This document shows, in pieces, positions 1 to 5,553 of a stretch of 46,999 bases of DNA. The translations under genes were made by a program, and so were the position numbers. The number at the start of each line of letters is the position of its first letter. Positions within the stretch are counted from its first letter, which is position 1. Source of the stretch: Bacteroidaceae bacterium (GTDB taxonomy: Bacteria > Bacteroidota > Bacteroidia > Bacteroidales > Bacteroidaceae); the NCBI GenBank assembly GCA_017645305.1, contig JAGCPD010000021.1, positions 1 to 46,999 of the forward strand. The letters run 5' to 3'. A model generated the notes under the pieces. It saw nothing but the letters and a program-made list of their open reading frames with translations. It was not told the origin of the DNA and did no database searches.

Positions 1-336
1 TTCGAAGCCGTAGAACTTAAGCAAGAGAACGAGACAGACGAAGAGTTCCTCACCCTCTTCTCAACTTGGCTCCACGAGCGTCCTCAACAATCAGGCCACA
101 CAGATTATTACATCCTTTTCTATCTTCGCACAGGCGAGCAGCTTACCCCAGAGCAGTTCGAATACATGGAACGGAATGTCGCAGAGTGCTTCGAAATGAA
201 TCATGGATGGCTCTATGAACTGAACGACCGCCTGCGCTTTCGCCTCCGAATCCGCCTGATTTGCAGCCACAAGAAATCTTTCCGCCGACTTGTGCGGAAA
301 GACTGGAGAAACGGAATGGATATTAACGAACAATAA
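1..336 (+). CDS. Hypothetical protein, 5' end cut by window
   Basis: An open frame enters from the left edge and stops with TAA at 334-336, giving at least 111 residues. The visible part is rich in charged and aromatic residues and ends in a strongly basic stretch (RLRFRLRIRL, then KKSFRRLVRKDW). I see no signal peptide, membrane helix or motif I recognise. It lies 12 bp before the DnaE-like gene on the same strand, so the two are probably co-transcribed. The basic tail would fit nucleic-acid contact, but that is only an inference. Function unknown. Confidence 0.6.
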   Translation, partial: FEAVELKQENETDEEFLTLFSTWLHERPQQSGHTDYYILFYLRTGEQLTPEQFEYMERNVAECFEMNHGWLYELNDRLRFRLRIRLICSHKKSFRRLVRKDWRNGMDINEQ

Positions 337-348
337 AACAAGAATAAC

Positions 349-1188
349 ATGAAAAAGACACACACAGAAATTTTTCTCGGACTTGTTGCCGCAGGCATGA
401 AAATGCGCTACGGCAGCGAACCCAGCAGACAATCACATCTTAAAGTACTCTGGGAAAAGAAGCACATCATGGATGCAGGCTTTGTGGATTATTACATTAT
501 GGCCTTCTGGATTTTCAGGCATTCGAAGCAAGACATAAACTATTGGGCACGAGGTGCGATGCCTTCCTCCATCGTCTGTTATTGCTTGGGGCTCACGGAG
601 GTTGACCCCATTAAGTACGGACTTCATTCTGTCCGTTTTGTGAACGAAGAACCTCCCAAGTTCCAGTTCGACATTGAGGCATCGCACTTCGACGAGTTCA
701 TGACAGGAGCAGAAGAGGTTCTGCAAGCAAACGCCAAGGACTATGACATCCCCGCCATCAGAGAATGCCTGTTCAAGGACGTAAAGCCCTACGAATATCT
801 GAGCAAGAAACAGGAACGGCTTTTGCCCGATAATCTTGATGATGAGTTGGCTCGCTATGCCCTCTATTTCCCTCAAACGATGGATTTGTTTGAAACGTAC
901 ATTCAGAATCCCAAGAGCGACCTTTTAATCTATCAGGAGCAGATTTTGGACATTCTTAGAGAGGTCTTTCACGTCAGCGGCATCAAGGCTAACCATATTC
1001 GCCTGAGCATCCAGCGAGGCGAGGCAGAGCAAGTTGAGGTTTACAGACAGGAACTCTTTGAGGCTCCGGACCTTTCCGACGAAGAAAAGGAAAAAGCTTG
1101 GCAGCGCCTCACCAGCAATCCCCGCGCCTTCCTGAAAGCCCACGCCCTCAGCCGAGTCCTGGCAGGGTATAAGTATGAAATTAAATGA
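349..1188 (+). CDS. Miniature DnaE-like protein, predicted catalytically dead
   Basis: This 279-residue protein lines up with three separated parts of bacterial DNA polymerase III alpha (about 1,160 residues in E. coli). Residues about 14-100 match the start of the palm: GMKMRYG, then GFVDYYIMAFWIF, ARGAMPSSIV (normally GPGRGSAAGSLV), LGLTEVDPIKYGL and RFVNEE. Residues about 160-235 match the fingers: ARYALYFPQ (normally NALYRPGP), LIYQEQILDI and RLSIQRGE. The end, FLKAHALSRVLAGYKYEIK, matches FNKSHAxxYAxxxYxxxYLK. The catalytic FDxD pair reads FDIE, and the long segment holding the third catalytic Asp is missing, as are the PHP, beta-binding and OB domains. The frame is intact, so this looks like a maintained non-catalytic derivative rather than decay. 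Homology is judged by eye from remembered DnaE sequence. Confidence 0.6.
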   Translation: MKKTHTEIFLGLVAAGMKMRYGSEPSRQSHLKVLWEKKHIMDAGFVDYYIMAFWIFRHSKQDINYWARGAMPSSIVCYCLGLTEVDPIKYGLHSVRFVNEEPPKFQFDIEASHFDEFMTGAEEVLQANAKDYDIPAIRECLFKDVKPYEYLSKKQERLLPDNLDDELARYALYFPQTMDLFETYIQNPKSDLLIYQEQILDILREVFHVSGIKANHIRLSIQRGEAEQVEVYRQELFEAPDLSDEEKEKAWQRLTSNPRAFLKAHALSRVLAGYKYEIK

Positions 1189-1198
1189 ATAAGATAAC

Positions 1199-1273
1199 AT
1201 GAATGCAACAATTAGAAACAAAAGAGGAGAATCCACTCTTACAATCAAAGGTGATTTTTATCAGATGTGTTAA
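1199..1273 (+). CDS. Possible 24-residue peptide
   Basis: A short frame starts at ATG 1199 after an AAGATAAC leader like that of nearby genes and ends at TAA 1271-1273. It encodes 24 residues with no recognised motif (contains GESTLTIKGDFY). It fills the gap between the DnaE-like gene and the next membrane protein, and its spacing would suit an operon member. It could equally be chance. Low confidence. Confidence 0.2.
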   Translation: MNATIRNKRGESTLTIKGDFYQMC

Positions 1274-1299
1274 ATTGATAATAATTGAATAATATAACA

Positions 1300-1773
1300 A
1301 TGTTAAGACAGATTATTATTATTGAAGATGTAATCGCCAGAAAAAGTAGTTCTGGTTGCGGTTCCAAACTGATTATAGCAGTTATTACCATATTCGTTAT
1401 CATTGTTTTAATCGGAATATGCAAGAGCGCAAGTGAGGGAGTGGAGAAAGCTAATAAAGTTGAAAATGTTGATTTAAGAGAAAACAATCAATCAGAAATT
1501 TCTTCCGAATATCCTGTTAACTCCACAGAAGGAAATGATGTTAGAGCAACAGAGCCAAGTCCTTCTGTCGAGACGACTCCTGTATCTGAAGATAATGCAG
1601 ATGCAACAACTCAAACGGAGGAAGCTTCAGAACAATCGCCTCAAGAGGCTGAATCAACTGTATCAACAGATGATCCTGAGCAAGAGCAACACCTTTCTCG
1701 CAAGGAAAGAAGAGCCTTGCGCAAGGCACAGAAACGCTTAGAGAAGGAAAAGAGAAAAAATGGAGCAGAATAA
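1300..1773 (+). CDS. Small single-pass membrane protein with acidic stalk and basic tail
   Basis: The 157-residue protein has one hydrophobic helix at about residues 24-43 (LIIAVITIFVIIVLIGIC), then about 85 residues rich in Ser, Glu, Thr and Pro that look disordered, then a very basic helix-like tail (SRKERRALRKAQKRLEKEKRK). A TTG five codons upstream, at 1285, is an alternative start; ATG 1300 is preferred because it follows the same AATAATATAACA-type leader seen before other genes. The layout suggests an anchored protein whose tail binds nucleic acid or acidic lipid, but no family was recognised. Confidence 0.5.
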   Translation: MLRQIIIIEDVIARKSSSGCGSKLIIAVITIFVIIVLIGICKSASEGVEKANKVENVDLRENNQSEISSEYPVNSTEGNDVRATEPSPSVETTPVSEDNADATTQTEEASEQSPQEAESTVSTDDPEQEQHLSRKERRALRKAQKRLEKEKRKNGAE

Positions 1774-1810
1774 GTGTTGCCAAATAATTGAGACTAAGAA
1801 TAATCATTAA

Positions 1811-1891
1811 CAAAACAGACAGCCCCGCCTGAGAGGGTGGGGCTATCTGTGTATCCTATTTTTATGATACGCTACGCTTTACGCTTTACGC
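1811..1891 (-). terminator. Composite 3' module, copy A (heptamers plus hairpin)
   Basis: Read leftward after the lipoprotein gene, the module has heptamers GCGTAAA twice, GCGTAGC and GTATCAT (1864-1891), an A-rich spacer with a partial GATAC inverted match, then a GC-rich hairpin with arms AGCCCCRCC and GGYGGGGCT (about 1820-1843). The outer CAGA/TCTG pairs extend the stem. The hairpin lies between convergent genes and probably terminates both. The heptamer block is identical to those at 4020-4047 and 14620-14647. Confidence 0.65.
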
Positions 1892-1912
1892 TCAGAAAAC
1901 TTTAATCGGTTA

Positions 1913-2470
1913 TTATTTCACCGGAATTGTATAGGCACCGGAATAGCTGATTTCAAACGGCATCTCTACAGGGTCCGACTCTGGAGTCTCATAGTACAGA
2001 CCGATTCCCTTTGCATAAATTGTGACCTTACTATCGTCTGCAGTCACAGTCATGGTACCCTCCTTGAAGTTACCGTCAAAGTCTCCATTCTCGTCGGGAC
2101 AGAAGAATGCATATCCCTTTCCATTTATGGCTGCATATATCCCAGCTGGCAAATCTCCGTCAATACCCCATTTCTTTGTCAGGTCCATCGTCTTGCCCAA
2201 GTGTTGTTGGGGAATATATACCGCTACTCCTTCTTCCCCGGAAGTGTACAAAATAAAGGTCTCAAGGTAATACGTGGTTTCACTGTCATGAATGGCAGTC
2301 TGAGTGCTTCTGGTCACCGCGGTTACATTCATGTTGGTTCCCGTAATGTTGACTGTGTTGGTGAAGTCTGGCTGATCTTCGTCTTTGCTGCACGATGTGA
2401 ATGTGAAACTAAAAGCGAGCAGAGCCAACATTGCCAGCATCATGCTCCGAATTTTCTTTGAAGTGTTCAT
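1913..2470 (-). CDS. Putative secreted lipoprotein
   Basis: The 185-residue protein starts with a lysine-containing n-region, a hydrophobic core and the lipobox FTSC followed by SKDED. Ser-Lys-Asp-Glu-Asp after the Cys resembles the Bacteroidetes export signal that sends lipoproteins to the outer surface. The mature part is beta-rich and acidic, with no enzyme motif seen. A -7 promoter element lies just upstream and the composite terminator module just downstream, so it is probably a single-gene unit. Its place beside smalltalk and HU-related genes matches where an amidase or lipoprotein often sits in the Bacteroidales version of this locus. Function unknown. Confidence 0.65.
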   Translation of the reverse strand: MNTSKKIRSMMLAMLALLAFSFTFTSCSKDEDQPDFTNTVNITGTNMNVTAVTRSTQTAIHDSETTYYLETFILYTSGEEGVAVYIPQQHLGKTMDLTKKWGIDGDLPAGIYAAINGKGYAFFCPDENGDFDGNFKEGTMTVTADDSKVTIYAKGIGLYYETPESDPVEMPFEISYSGAYTIPVK

Positions 2471-2496
2471 AATAGATTAATTATAGTTTGATGGTG

Positions 2497-2504
2497 CAAA
2501 TGTA
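2497..2504 (-). promoter_or_regulatory. Bacteroidetes -7 promoter element
   Basis: Reads TACATTTG on the minus strand, matching TAnnTTTG. It lies 27 bp before the lipoprotein start. No convincing -33 TTTG was seen at the usual spacing, only a weak ATTG. Confidence 0.45.
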
Positions 2505-2588
2505 AGATAAAAAATGCGTATGCGCAATACTTTTGCAAAAAAAATACTGTTTGGGTGCGACGTTTTCTTGTTTCAGGAGCAAAGGGTT

Positions 2589-2670
2589 AGCATAAAAAAC
2601 AGAAAGCCCCACCCGTGAAGGTGAGGCTACTGTGGGCGTATCCTTTTTTATGATACGCTACGCTTTACGC
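2589..2670 (-). terminator. Composite 3' module, copy B
   Basis: Read leftward from the smalltalk stop codon: heptamers GCGTAAA, GCGTAGC and GTATCAT (2650-2670), AAAAAAGGATACGCCC, then a hairpin with arms GCCTCACC and GGTGGGGC closed by CAG/CTG, then TTTTTT. The T-run in this orientation makes it a good intrinsic terminator for the smalltalk transcript. It is the same module as at 1811-1891 and 14620-14697. Confidence 0.7.
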
Positions 2671-2675
2671 CAAGT

Positions 2676-2777
2676 TCAGAGAGCGCCCATGCAGCTGGTT
2701 ACACCAAGGGTGGTGAGGATAGCCGTAAGAATTGCTACTATCGTCTGAATGATGTATTTCCATTTTTCTTTGTTCAT
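2676..2777 (-). CDS. Smalltalk family peptide
   Basis: This 33-residue peptide is too short for most gene finders. It begins MNKEKWKYIIQTIVAILTA and ends in LTTLGVTSC plus five residues. That is the pattern of the Bacteroidetes smalltalk family: a charged or aromatic start, one hydrophobic helix, then a near-terminal TSC. The family is known to sit next to HU-related DNA-binding genes, as here (HU lies 120 bp upstream on the same strand). Its function is not established; a single membrane helix or a very short lipoprotein are both possible. The stop is followed directly by the composite terminator module. Confidence 0.85.
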   Translation of the reverse strand: MNKEKWKYIIQTIVAILTAILTTLGVTSCMGAL

Positions 2778-2821
2778 AGTTTTTGAATTTTAAATTAATT
2801 ACTCTTTTTTTACTCTCTCCG

Positions 2822-2886
2822 CGCTAATCGCTAACCGCGAAACTAATACCCCCTTCCTCCCCCTCTGGGGGGAGTTAGAGGGGGGC
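2822..2886. repeat. Heptamer run next to a GC-rich palindromic repeat
   Basis: Positions 2822-2849 read CGCTAAT, CGCTAAC, CGCGAAA, CTAATAC, another 7-bp-period run (related to GTTAGCG on the other strand). It abuts 2848-2886, an interrupted palindrome with CTCCCCC and GGGGGGAG arms. Both lie between the HU-related and smalltalk genes. The palindrome resembles the blocks at 3473-3510, about 12975-13007 and 23648-23688. Confidence 0.55.
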
Positions 2887-2897
2887 TGCTGAGTCTG

Positions 2898-3461
2898 TTA
2901 GTCTTCAACCGGGTCTTGGTTGTCGCCGTCACCATCGCCAGAGTTGTCACCAGAGTTGTCGCCGTTCCCGTTCTGGTTTTCGTTTTGGTTCCCGCCTTGG
3001 TTTTCGTTTTCGTTTTCGTCTTCGATGGTGTTATCGTCGGCAGAGGTTACACGCTTCACGATTTTGCCGTCCTTGTCGTAGCAAGTGATGGCAATCTTGG
3101 TGTCCAGCAGCTCGTCCTTTACCTCCTTCGAAGGAGTGAAGATGACGCGGCGGGCGGTGATGAGGGAAGTCTTCACATCCTCCACGTTCTGCACACTCTT
3201 CGAGCGGACACCGAAGCGCATACTGCCAAGTCCGGGCAGAGGCACGTTGTGACCTTCGGTAGCCCAAGTGCGGATGACCTCACCGGCTGCGTCCCAAGCG
3301 GCCTTGATGACACCCTCACTGATGCCGCTGCGCTTGGCAGCTTCTTCGATTACCTTGCTGGAGTCGAGGGTGTTGTACAGGTGTGCAGAGAGCACGAATG
3401 CCAGCTTCTCTACGTTCTTTTCGAACGATACGTTCTGTTGTTTTGCTTTGATCTGAATCAT
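2898..3461 (-). CDS. HU-related DNA-binding protein with acidic tail
   Basis: The 187-residue protein belongs to the Bacteroidetes HU-related family. Residues about 1-140 carry the HU-like fold: VEKLAFVLSAHLYNT, a helical dimerisation part, then LPGLGSMRFGVRSKSV and ITARRVIFTPSKEVKDEL, where the DNA-binding arms lie. From about residue 148 a low-complexity tail of Asn, Glu, Gly and Asp follows, built from repeats such as NENEN and GDNSGDNSGDGDGDN. An acidic tail could compete with DNA for the basic arms. It is divergent from the DUF4248 gene and upstream of smalltalk. The leader, about 230 bp, contains 23-bp tandem repeats. Confidence 0.85.
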   Translation of the reverse strand: MIQIKAKQQNVSFEKNVEKLAFVLSAHLYNTLDSSKVIEEAAKRSGISEGVIKAAWDAAGEVIRTWATEGHNVPLPGLGSMRFGVRSKSVQNVEDVKTSLITARRVIFTPSKEVKDELLDTKIAITCYDKDGKIVKRVTSADDNTIEDENENENQGGNQNENQNGNGDNSGDNSGDGDGDNQDPVED

Positions 3462-3472
3462 AGTTGTTAGAG

Positions 3473-3510
3473 ACCCTCTCCCTAACCCTCTCCCTTTAGG
3501 GCGAGGGAAC
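3473..3510. repeat. GC-rich palindromic intergenic repeat
   Basis: Contains ACCCTCTCCCTAACCCTCTC followed by a CCCTTTAGGG palindrome and GAGGG. It lies in the leader of the HU-related gene, just before its start. Similar CCCTCT/AGAGGG blocks are frequent in Bacteroidales intergenic DNA. Confidence 0.5.
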
Positions 3511-3579
3511 TGCTTCGCAGGGTCGTGGGCAGTTTGGTTAATTACTGTTTAATTTTCTCATTTTTGCTGCCTCTGGAGG

Positions 3580-3672
3580 CTGCACGTGTTACCTCGAGGA
3601 GTCTGCACGTGTAGGCTCGAGGAGTCTGCATGTGTAGGCTCGAGGAGTCTGCAAATGTAGGTGCTTGCATCT
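3580..3672. repeat. 23-bp tandem repeat, about 3.5 copies
   Basis: Three full units start at 3580, 3603 and 3626, each beginning CTGCAYGTGT and ending CTCGAGGAGT; a degraded fourth starts at 3649. Each unit holds the palindromes CACGTG (once CATGTG) and CTCGAG. The block lies between the -7 element at 3690-3697 and the HU-related gene start, so it is transcribed as leader RNA and could also bind a protein as DNA. Confidence 0.8.
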
Positions 3673-3689
3673 GTTGTCTTAAGACATTG

Positions 3690-3697
3690 CAAAGTTA
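3690..3697 (-). promoter_or_regulatory. -7 promoter element for the HU-related gene
   Basis: Reads TAACTTTG on the minus strand. Starting here, the transcript would have a leader of about 225 nt that includes the 23-bp repeats and the GC-rich palindrome. Confidence 0.45.
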
Positions 3698-3815
3698 CGA
3701 CATTCGCCAGGTGCGTTGATGGTCTTTGGTGGTCTTTGGCGGTTATTGATGTTTATTGATGTTTATGGTTGGAAAAAGATTGCCAAAAAAGCTTGCGTAT
3801 ATCGTTTATTTTTCG

Positions 3816-3823
3816 TAACTTTG
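3816..3823 (+). promoter_or_regulatory. -7 promoter element for the DUF4248 gene
   Basis: Reads TAACTTTG, with a weak TTGC about 20 bp upstream as -33. Transcription would begin about 6-8 bp downstream, on or next to ATG 3828, so the message is probably leaderless or starts at the second ATG (3837). Confidence 0.5.
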
Positions 3824-3827
3824 TAGC

Positions 3828-4019
3828 ATGAAAGCGATGTATAAGAATGAACTGGCAGAAGCCGCCGGAGTGAGCATAAACACCATGCGTCGTTGGCTTG
3901 GAGAGAACCGAGAGACATTGGAGAAGTTGGGAGCGAAACCCCGTTGTCAGCTCCTGCCTCCTAAGGCTGTGGAATGGGTTTGCAGAGAATACGGAATAGA
4001 CTACCCGATGGCGGCATGA
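3828..4019 (+). CDS. DUF4248-like small helix-turn-helix protein
   Basis: This 63-residue protein has the look of the Bacteroidetes DUF4248 family: YKNELAEAAGVSINTMRRWL is an HTH with the recognition helix at TMRRWL, followed by LEKLGAKPR and PKAVEWVCREYGI. Such proteins usually sit opposite the HU-related gene, as here. ATG 3837 is an alternative start, nine bases in, and would suit the very close promoter. The stop TGA overlaps the first base of a heptamer run. A role as a DNA-binding regulator of this locus is inferred from the HTH and position. Confidence 0.7.
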   Translation: MKAMYKNELAEAAGVSINTMRRWLGENRETLEKLGAKPRCQLLPPKAVEWVCREYGIDYPMAA

Positions 4020-4180
4020 GCGTAAAGCGTAAAGCGTAGCGTATCATAATAATAGTTTACGCTCTGTAGAGGGCATCTGAAATTCTATTATTATATTAAT
4101 ATAATAATAGAGGCTATTTTTAGGGGGGCGTATCATATTTCCGTATATGATACGCTTTACGCAATATGATACGTTTTCTT
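4020..4180. repeat. Heptamer block, 26-bp palindrome and hairpin after DUF4248
   Basis: 4020-4047 is GCGTAAA twice, GCGTAGC, GTATCAT, identical to the blocks after the lipoprotein and DUF3987 genes. 4085-4110 is a perfect 26-bp AT-only palindrome apart from its end C/G (half-site CTATTATTATATT). 4128-4155 is a hairpin with an 11-bp stem, GCGTATCATAT, and a 6-base loop, followed by another GCTTTACGC heptamer piece. It probably forms the 3' end of the DUF4248 transcript. Confidence 0.65.
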
Positions 4181-4464
4181 TTCTGCGTTAATTTTTTCAC
4201 CTTTCACTATCATTTTTCACTTTTGACCTGTGGTCGAGCCTGCTCACGCTCGGGATAGCTGATGCGAGCATCGTTCTCCTCTCGCTCAATCGCAGCCTTC
4301 ACTTTTCATTTTTATTCTCTAACTTTCTTGCGCTCCGTAGGTGCTCAGGCGCAGGCGGAAGACCTGCGGTCGAAAGTACTCTCGCTCGGAAAAAGCACAA
4401 ATAAATTTGGCATTTCTCTCGCTTATTCGTATCTTTGCAATATAAAAGAACTAAAACAGCAAAC
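4181..4464. other. Gene-free stretch with degraded heptamers and a promoter
   Basis: No credible gene was found. 4194-4221 holds period-7 TTTTCAC-like units, and a second weak run lies at about 4296-4320. The rest contains short GC-rich inverted pieces (GACCTGTGGTCGAG and GACCTGCGGTCGAAAG) and ends in the promoter at 4406-4437. Confidence 0.5.
4406..4437 (+). promoter_or_regulatory. Full -33/-7 promoter
   Basis: TTTG at 4406-4409, a 20-bp spacer, then TATCTTTG at 4430-4437, a textbook Bacteroidetes promoter. The spacer (CATTTCTCTCGCTTATTCG) is nearly the same as that of the two asnA promoters at 33501-33648, so this is a dispersed promoter cassette. Confidence 0.7.
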
Positions 4465-4677
4465 ATGGATATTTGCCCCGAATTGCATAACAAACTGAAA
4501 ATCAAGCAATTACCCCCCCCTATAGGGGAAAATAAGATATTGACTGCCGCGAGGCAGAAAGACGGTTTCATATCCGTCAGCGAAAGAAGTATTCAGAATG
4601 ATTTGGAATCCCTGTCGCATTGGGCTATGCCCTTTGCGGTGGGGATTTTTCGTGTCTTTGTTGCTCAACCGTCGTGA
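4465..4677 (+). CDS. Small protein, possible regulator remnant
   Basis: This 70-residue frame starts at ATG 4465, 28 bp after a strong promoter. The middle, ISVSERSIQNDLESLS, resembles the recognition helix of WYL or DeoR-type winged-HTH regulators (SERTIxRDLExL). There is no room for a full regulator, so it may be the remnant of one. A run of eight C (4513-4520) near the start codes for the Pro residues and could slip. The good promoter argues that it is expressed. Tentative. Confidence 0.4.
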   Translation: MDICPELHNKLKIKQLPPPIGENKILTAARQKDGFISVSERSIQNDLESLSHWAMPFAVGIFRVFVAQPS

Positions 4678-4872
4678 GACGGTGCAACGAAAGAAAATTT
4701 TTTTATCATAATTCCCCTCAAAGTCTGGGACAGATATAGAGGGTTTTAACCATAATCGGTTAGCGGTTAGCGGTTAGCGAAATTGTGAATTAAAAATGGG
4801 TTAGCGATTAGCGATACGAAAAATGATTAGTGAAGAGTGAAGAATAAATATTTCAGATATGACCGGGTGGCA
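4678..4872. repeat. Long heptamer run (4757-4847)
   Basis: From 4757 the sequence keeps a 7-bp period for 13 units: CGGTTAG three times, CGAAATT, GTGAATT, AAAAATG, GGTTAGC, GATTAGC, GATACGA, AAAATGA, TTAGTGA, AGAGTGA, AGAATAA. The unit changes along the run but the phase does not. 4678-4756 is AT-rich with nothing recognised. Confidence 0.7.
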
Positions 4873-5007
4873 ATGCGGATAGCGGAACGCCATAATCTGG
4901 TGCCGGAGTACAAACTGGCGCGGCGGAAGGGCTATACCCCTCAGGAAGCTTTGGAAGACTGGGATATGATTCTGCCGGAGGAAGATATAATAGCGGTTAG
5001 CGGTTAG
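4873..5007 (+). CDS. Small hypothetical protein
   Basis: A 44-residue frame from ATG 4873 to TAG 5005-5007. The part ERHNLVPEYKLARRKGYTPQ then EALEDWDM has the composition of a real helical protein and differs sharply from the repeats on both sides. The frame stays open upstream to 4843, so it may be the C-terminal remnant of a longer gene. Its last codons and stop come from a heptamer run that begins at 4991. Function unknown. Confidence 0.4.
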   Translation: MRIAERHNLVPEYKLARRKGYTPQEALEDWDMILPEEDIIAVSG

Positions 5008-5067
5008 GGGTTAGGGGTTAGCGAAATTGTTTTAGACTTTAGACTTTAGGCGATAGACTTTAGTAAC
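4991..5067. repeat. Heptamer run with changing unit
   Basis: Eleven phased 7-bp units: TAGCGGT twice, TAGGGGT twice, TAGCGAA, ATTGTTT, TAGACTT twice, TAGGCGA, TAGACTT, TAGTAAC. It is followed by two GAAAAC 6-mers and lies directly upstream of the gene at 5096. Confidence 0.75.
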
Positions 5068-5095
5068 GAAAACGAAAACGGAAAATTAATACGGT

Positions 5096-5407
5096 ATGGC
5101 AGAAACAGATTATTTTAAAGAACCGTTATGGGATGTACAGGCAGCAGCTGATATTGCAGAACAGTTGCTACCAATGCTGAACTATGTAATTCAGCAGCAC
5201 AACCTTACAAGTACCGATGTGCTTGCTTCGCTGGCTCAGCTCTCAGCGGCACACATTCACATAGTGCAAGGGTTCTTCGATAATCCAGACCAGAAAGATG
5301 CCGTAGAAAGTGTTTACAATAAGATGTTACAGCATTACCTCGCCGCCTTTGATGCAAACGACATCCAGCGCGAGATGGAGAAGATAAAGAGAGAGAAGAT
5401 GAATTAA
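5096..5407 (+). CDS. Hypothetical protein heading the restriction operon
   Basis: This 103-residue acidic, helical protein (DVQAAADIAEQLLPMLNYVI near the start, a charged KIKREK end) has no motif I recognise. It has no membrane segment or signal peptide. It lies 17 bp before the truncated GIY-YIG gene and in line with hsdM, hsdS and hsdR, so it probably belongs to the type I restriction unit. Small helical accessory proteins occur at this position in other Bacteroidales type I loci, but its role is not known. Confidence 0.55.
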   Translation: MAETDYFKEPLWDVQAAADIAEQLLPMLNYVIQQHNLTSTDVLASLAQLSAAHIHIVQGFFDNPDQKDAVESVYNKMLQHYLAAFDANDIQREMEKIKREKMN

Positions 5408-5424
5408 AACAGACAATACGATAT

Positions 5425-5550
5425 ATGGCAAATAAAGAACCCGGATACGTTTACATTTTGACCAACCCAAGCTTTAGGGAAGATTGGGTAAAGATAGGCA
5501 AGACTGTCAATATGGATGAGCTATTGAAATATATTGAAGAGAATTTCTGA
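5425..5550 (+). CDS. Truncated GIY-YIG (T5orf172-like) protein
   Basis: A 41-residue frame between the preceding gene and hsdM. GYVYILTNPSFREDWVKIGKT is the N-terminal strand pair of the GIY-YIG fold in the T5orf172 group (GYVYIL, then KIGKT). After that the protein jumps to MDELLKYIEENF and stops, so the catalytic Arg helix and the Glu are missing. The full family is about 100 or more residues. It looks like an internal deletion that left the reading frame open, and it should have no nuclease activity. It ends 3 bp before hsdM. Confidence 0.55.
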   Translation: MANKEPGYVYILTNPSFREDWVKIGKTVNMDELLKYIEENF

Positions 5551-5553
5551 ATT

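Noticed and set aside
91..876. Minus-strand frames over the first two genes
   Set aside because: They overlap the plus-strand frames, which have DnaE-like blocks and operon spacing; the antisense proteins show no features.
2916..3470. 184-codon frame opposite the HU-related gene
   Set aside because: The Val-rich start (VVAVTIARVVTRVVAVPVLV) is the antisense of the acidic Asn/Gly/Asp tail repeats. The HU frame is clearly the real one.
3580..3672. CRISPR array
   Set aside because: The 23-bp units are directly adjacent with no unique spacers, and no cas gene is in the window.
4085..4110. 26-bp AT palindrome as a phage or plasmid attachment site
   Set aside because: No integrase gene, no second copy and no tRNA nearby. 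It is kept only as part of the DUF4248 3' region.
4757..5067. Heptamers as telomere-like or DGR template repeats
   Set aside because: The units change from place to place and no reverse transcriptase, template/variable pair or chromosome end is present.
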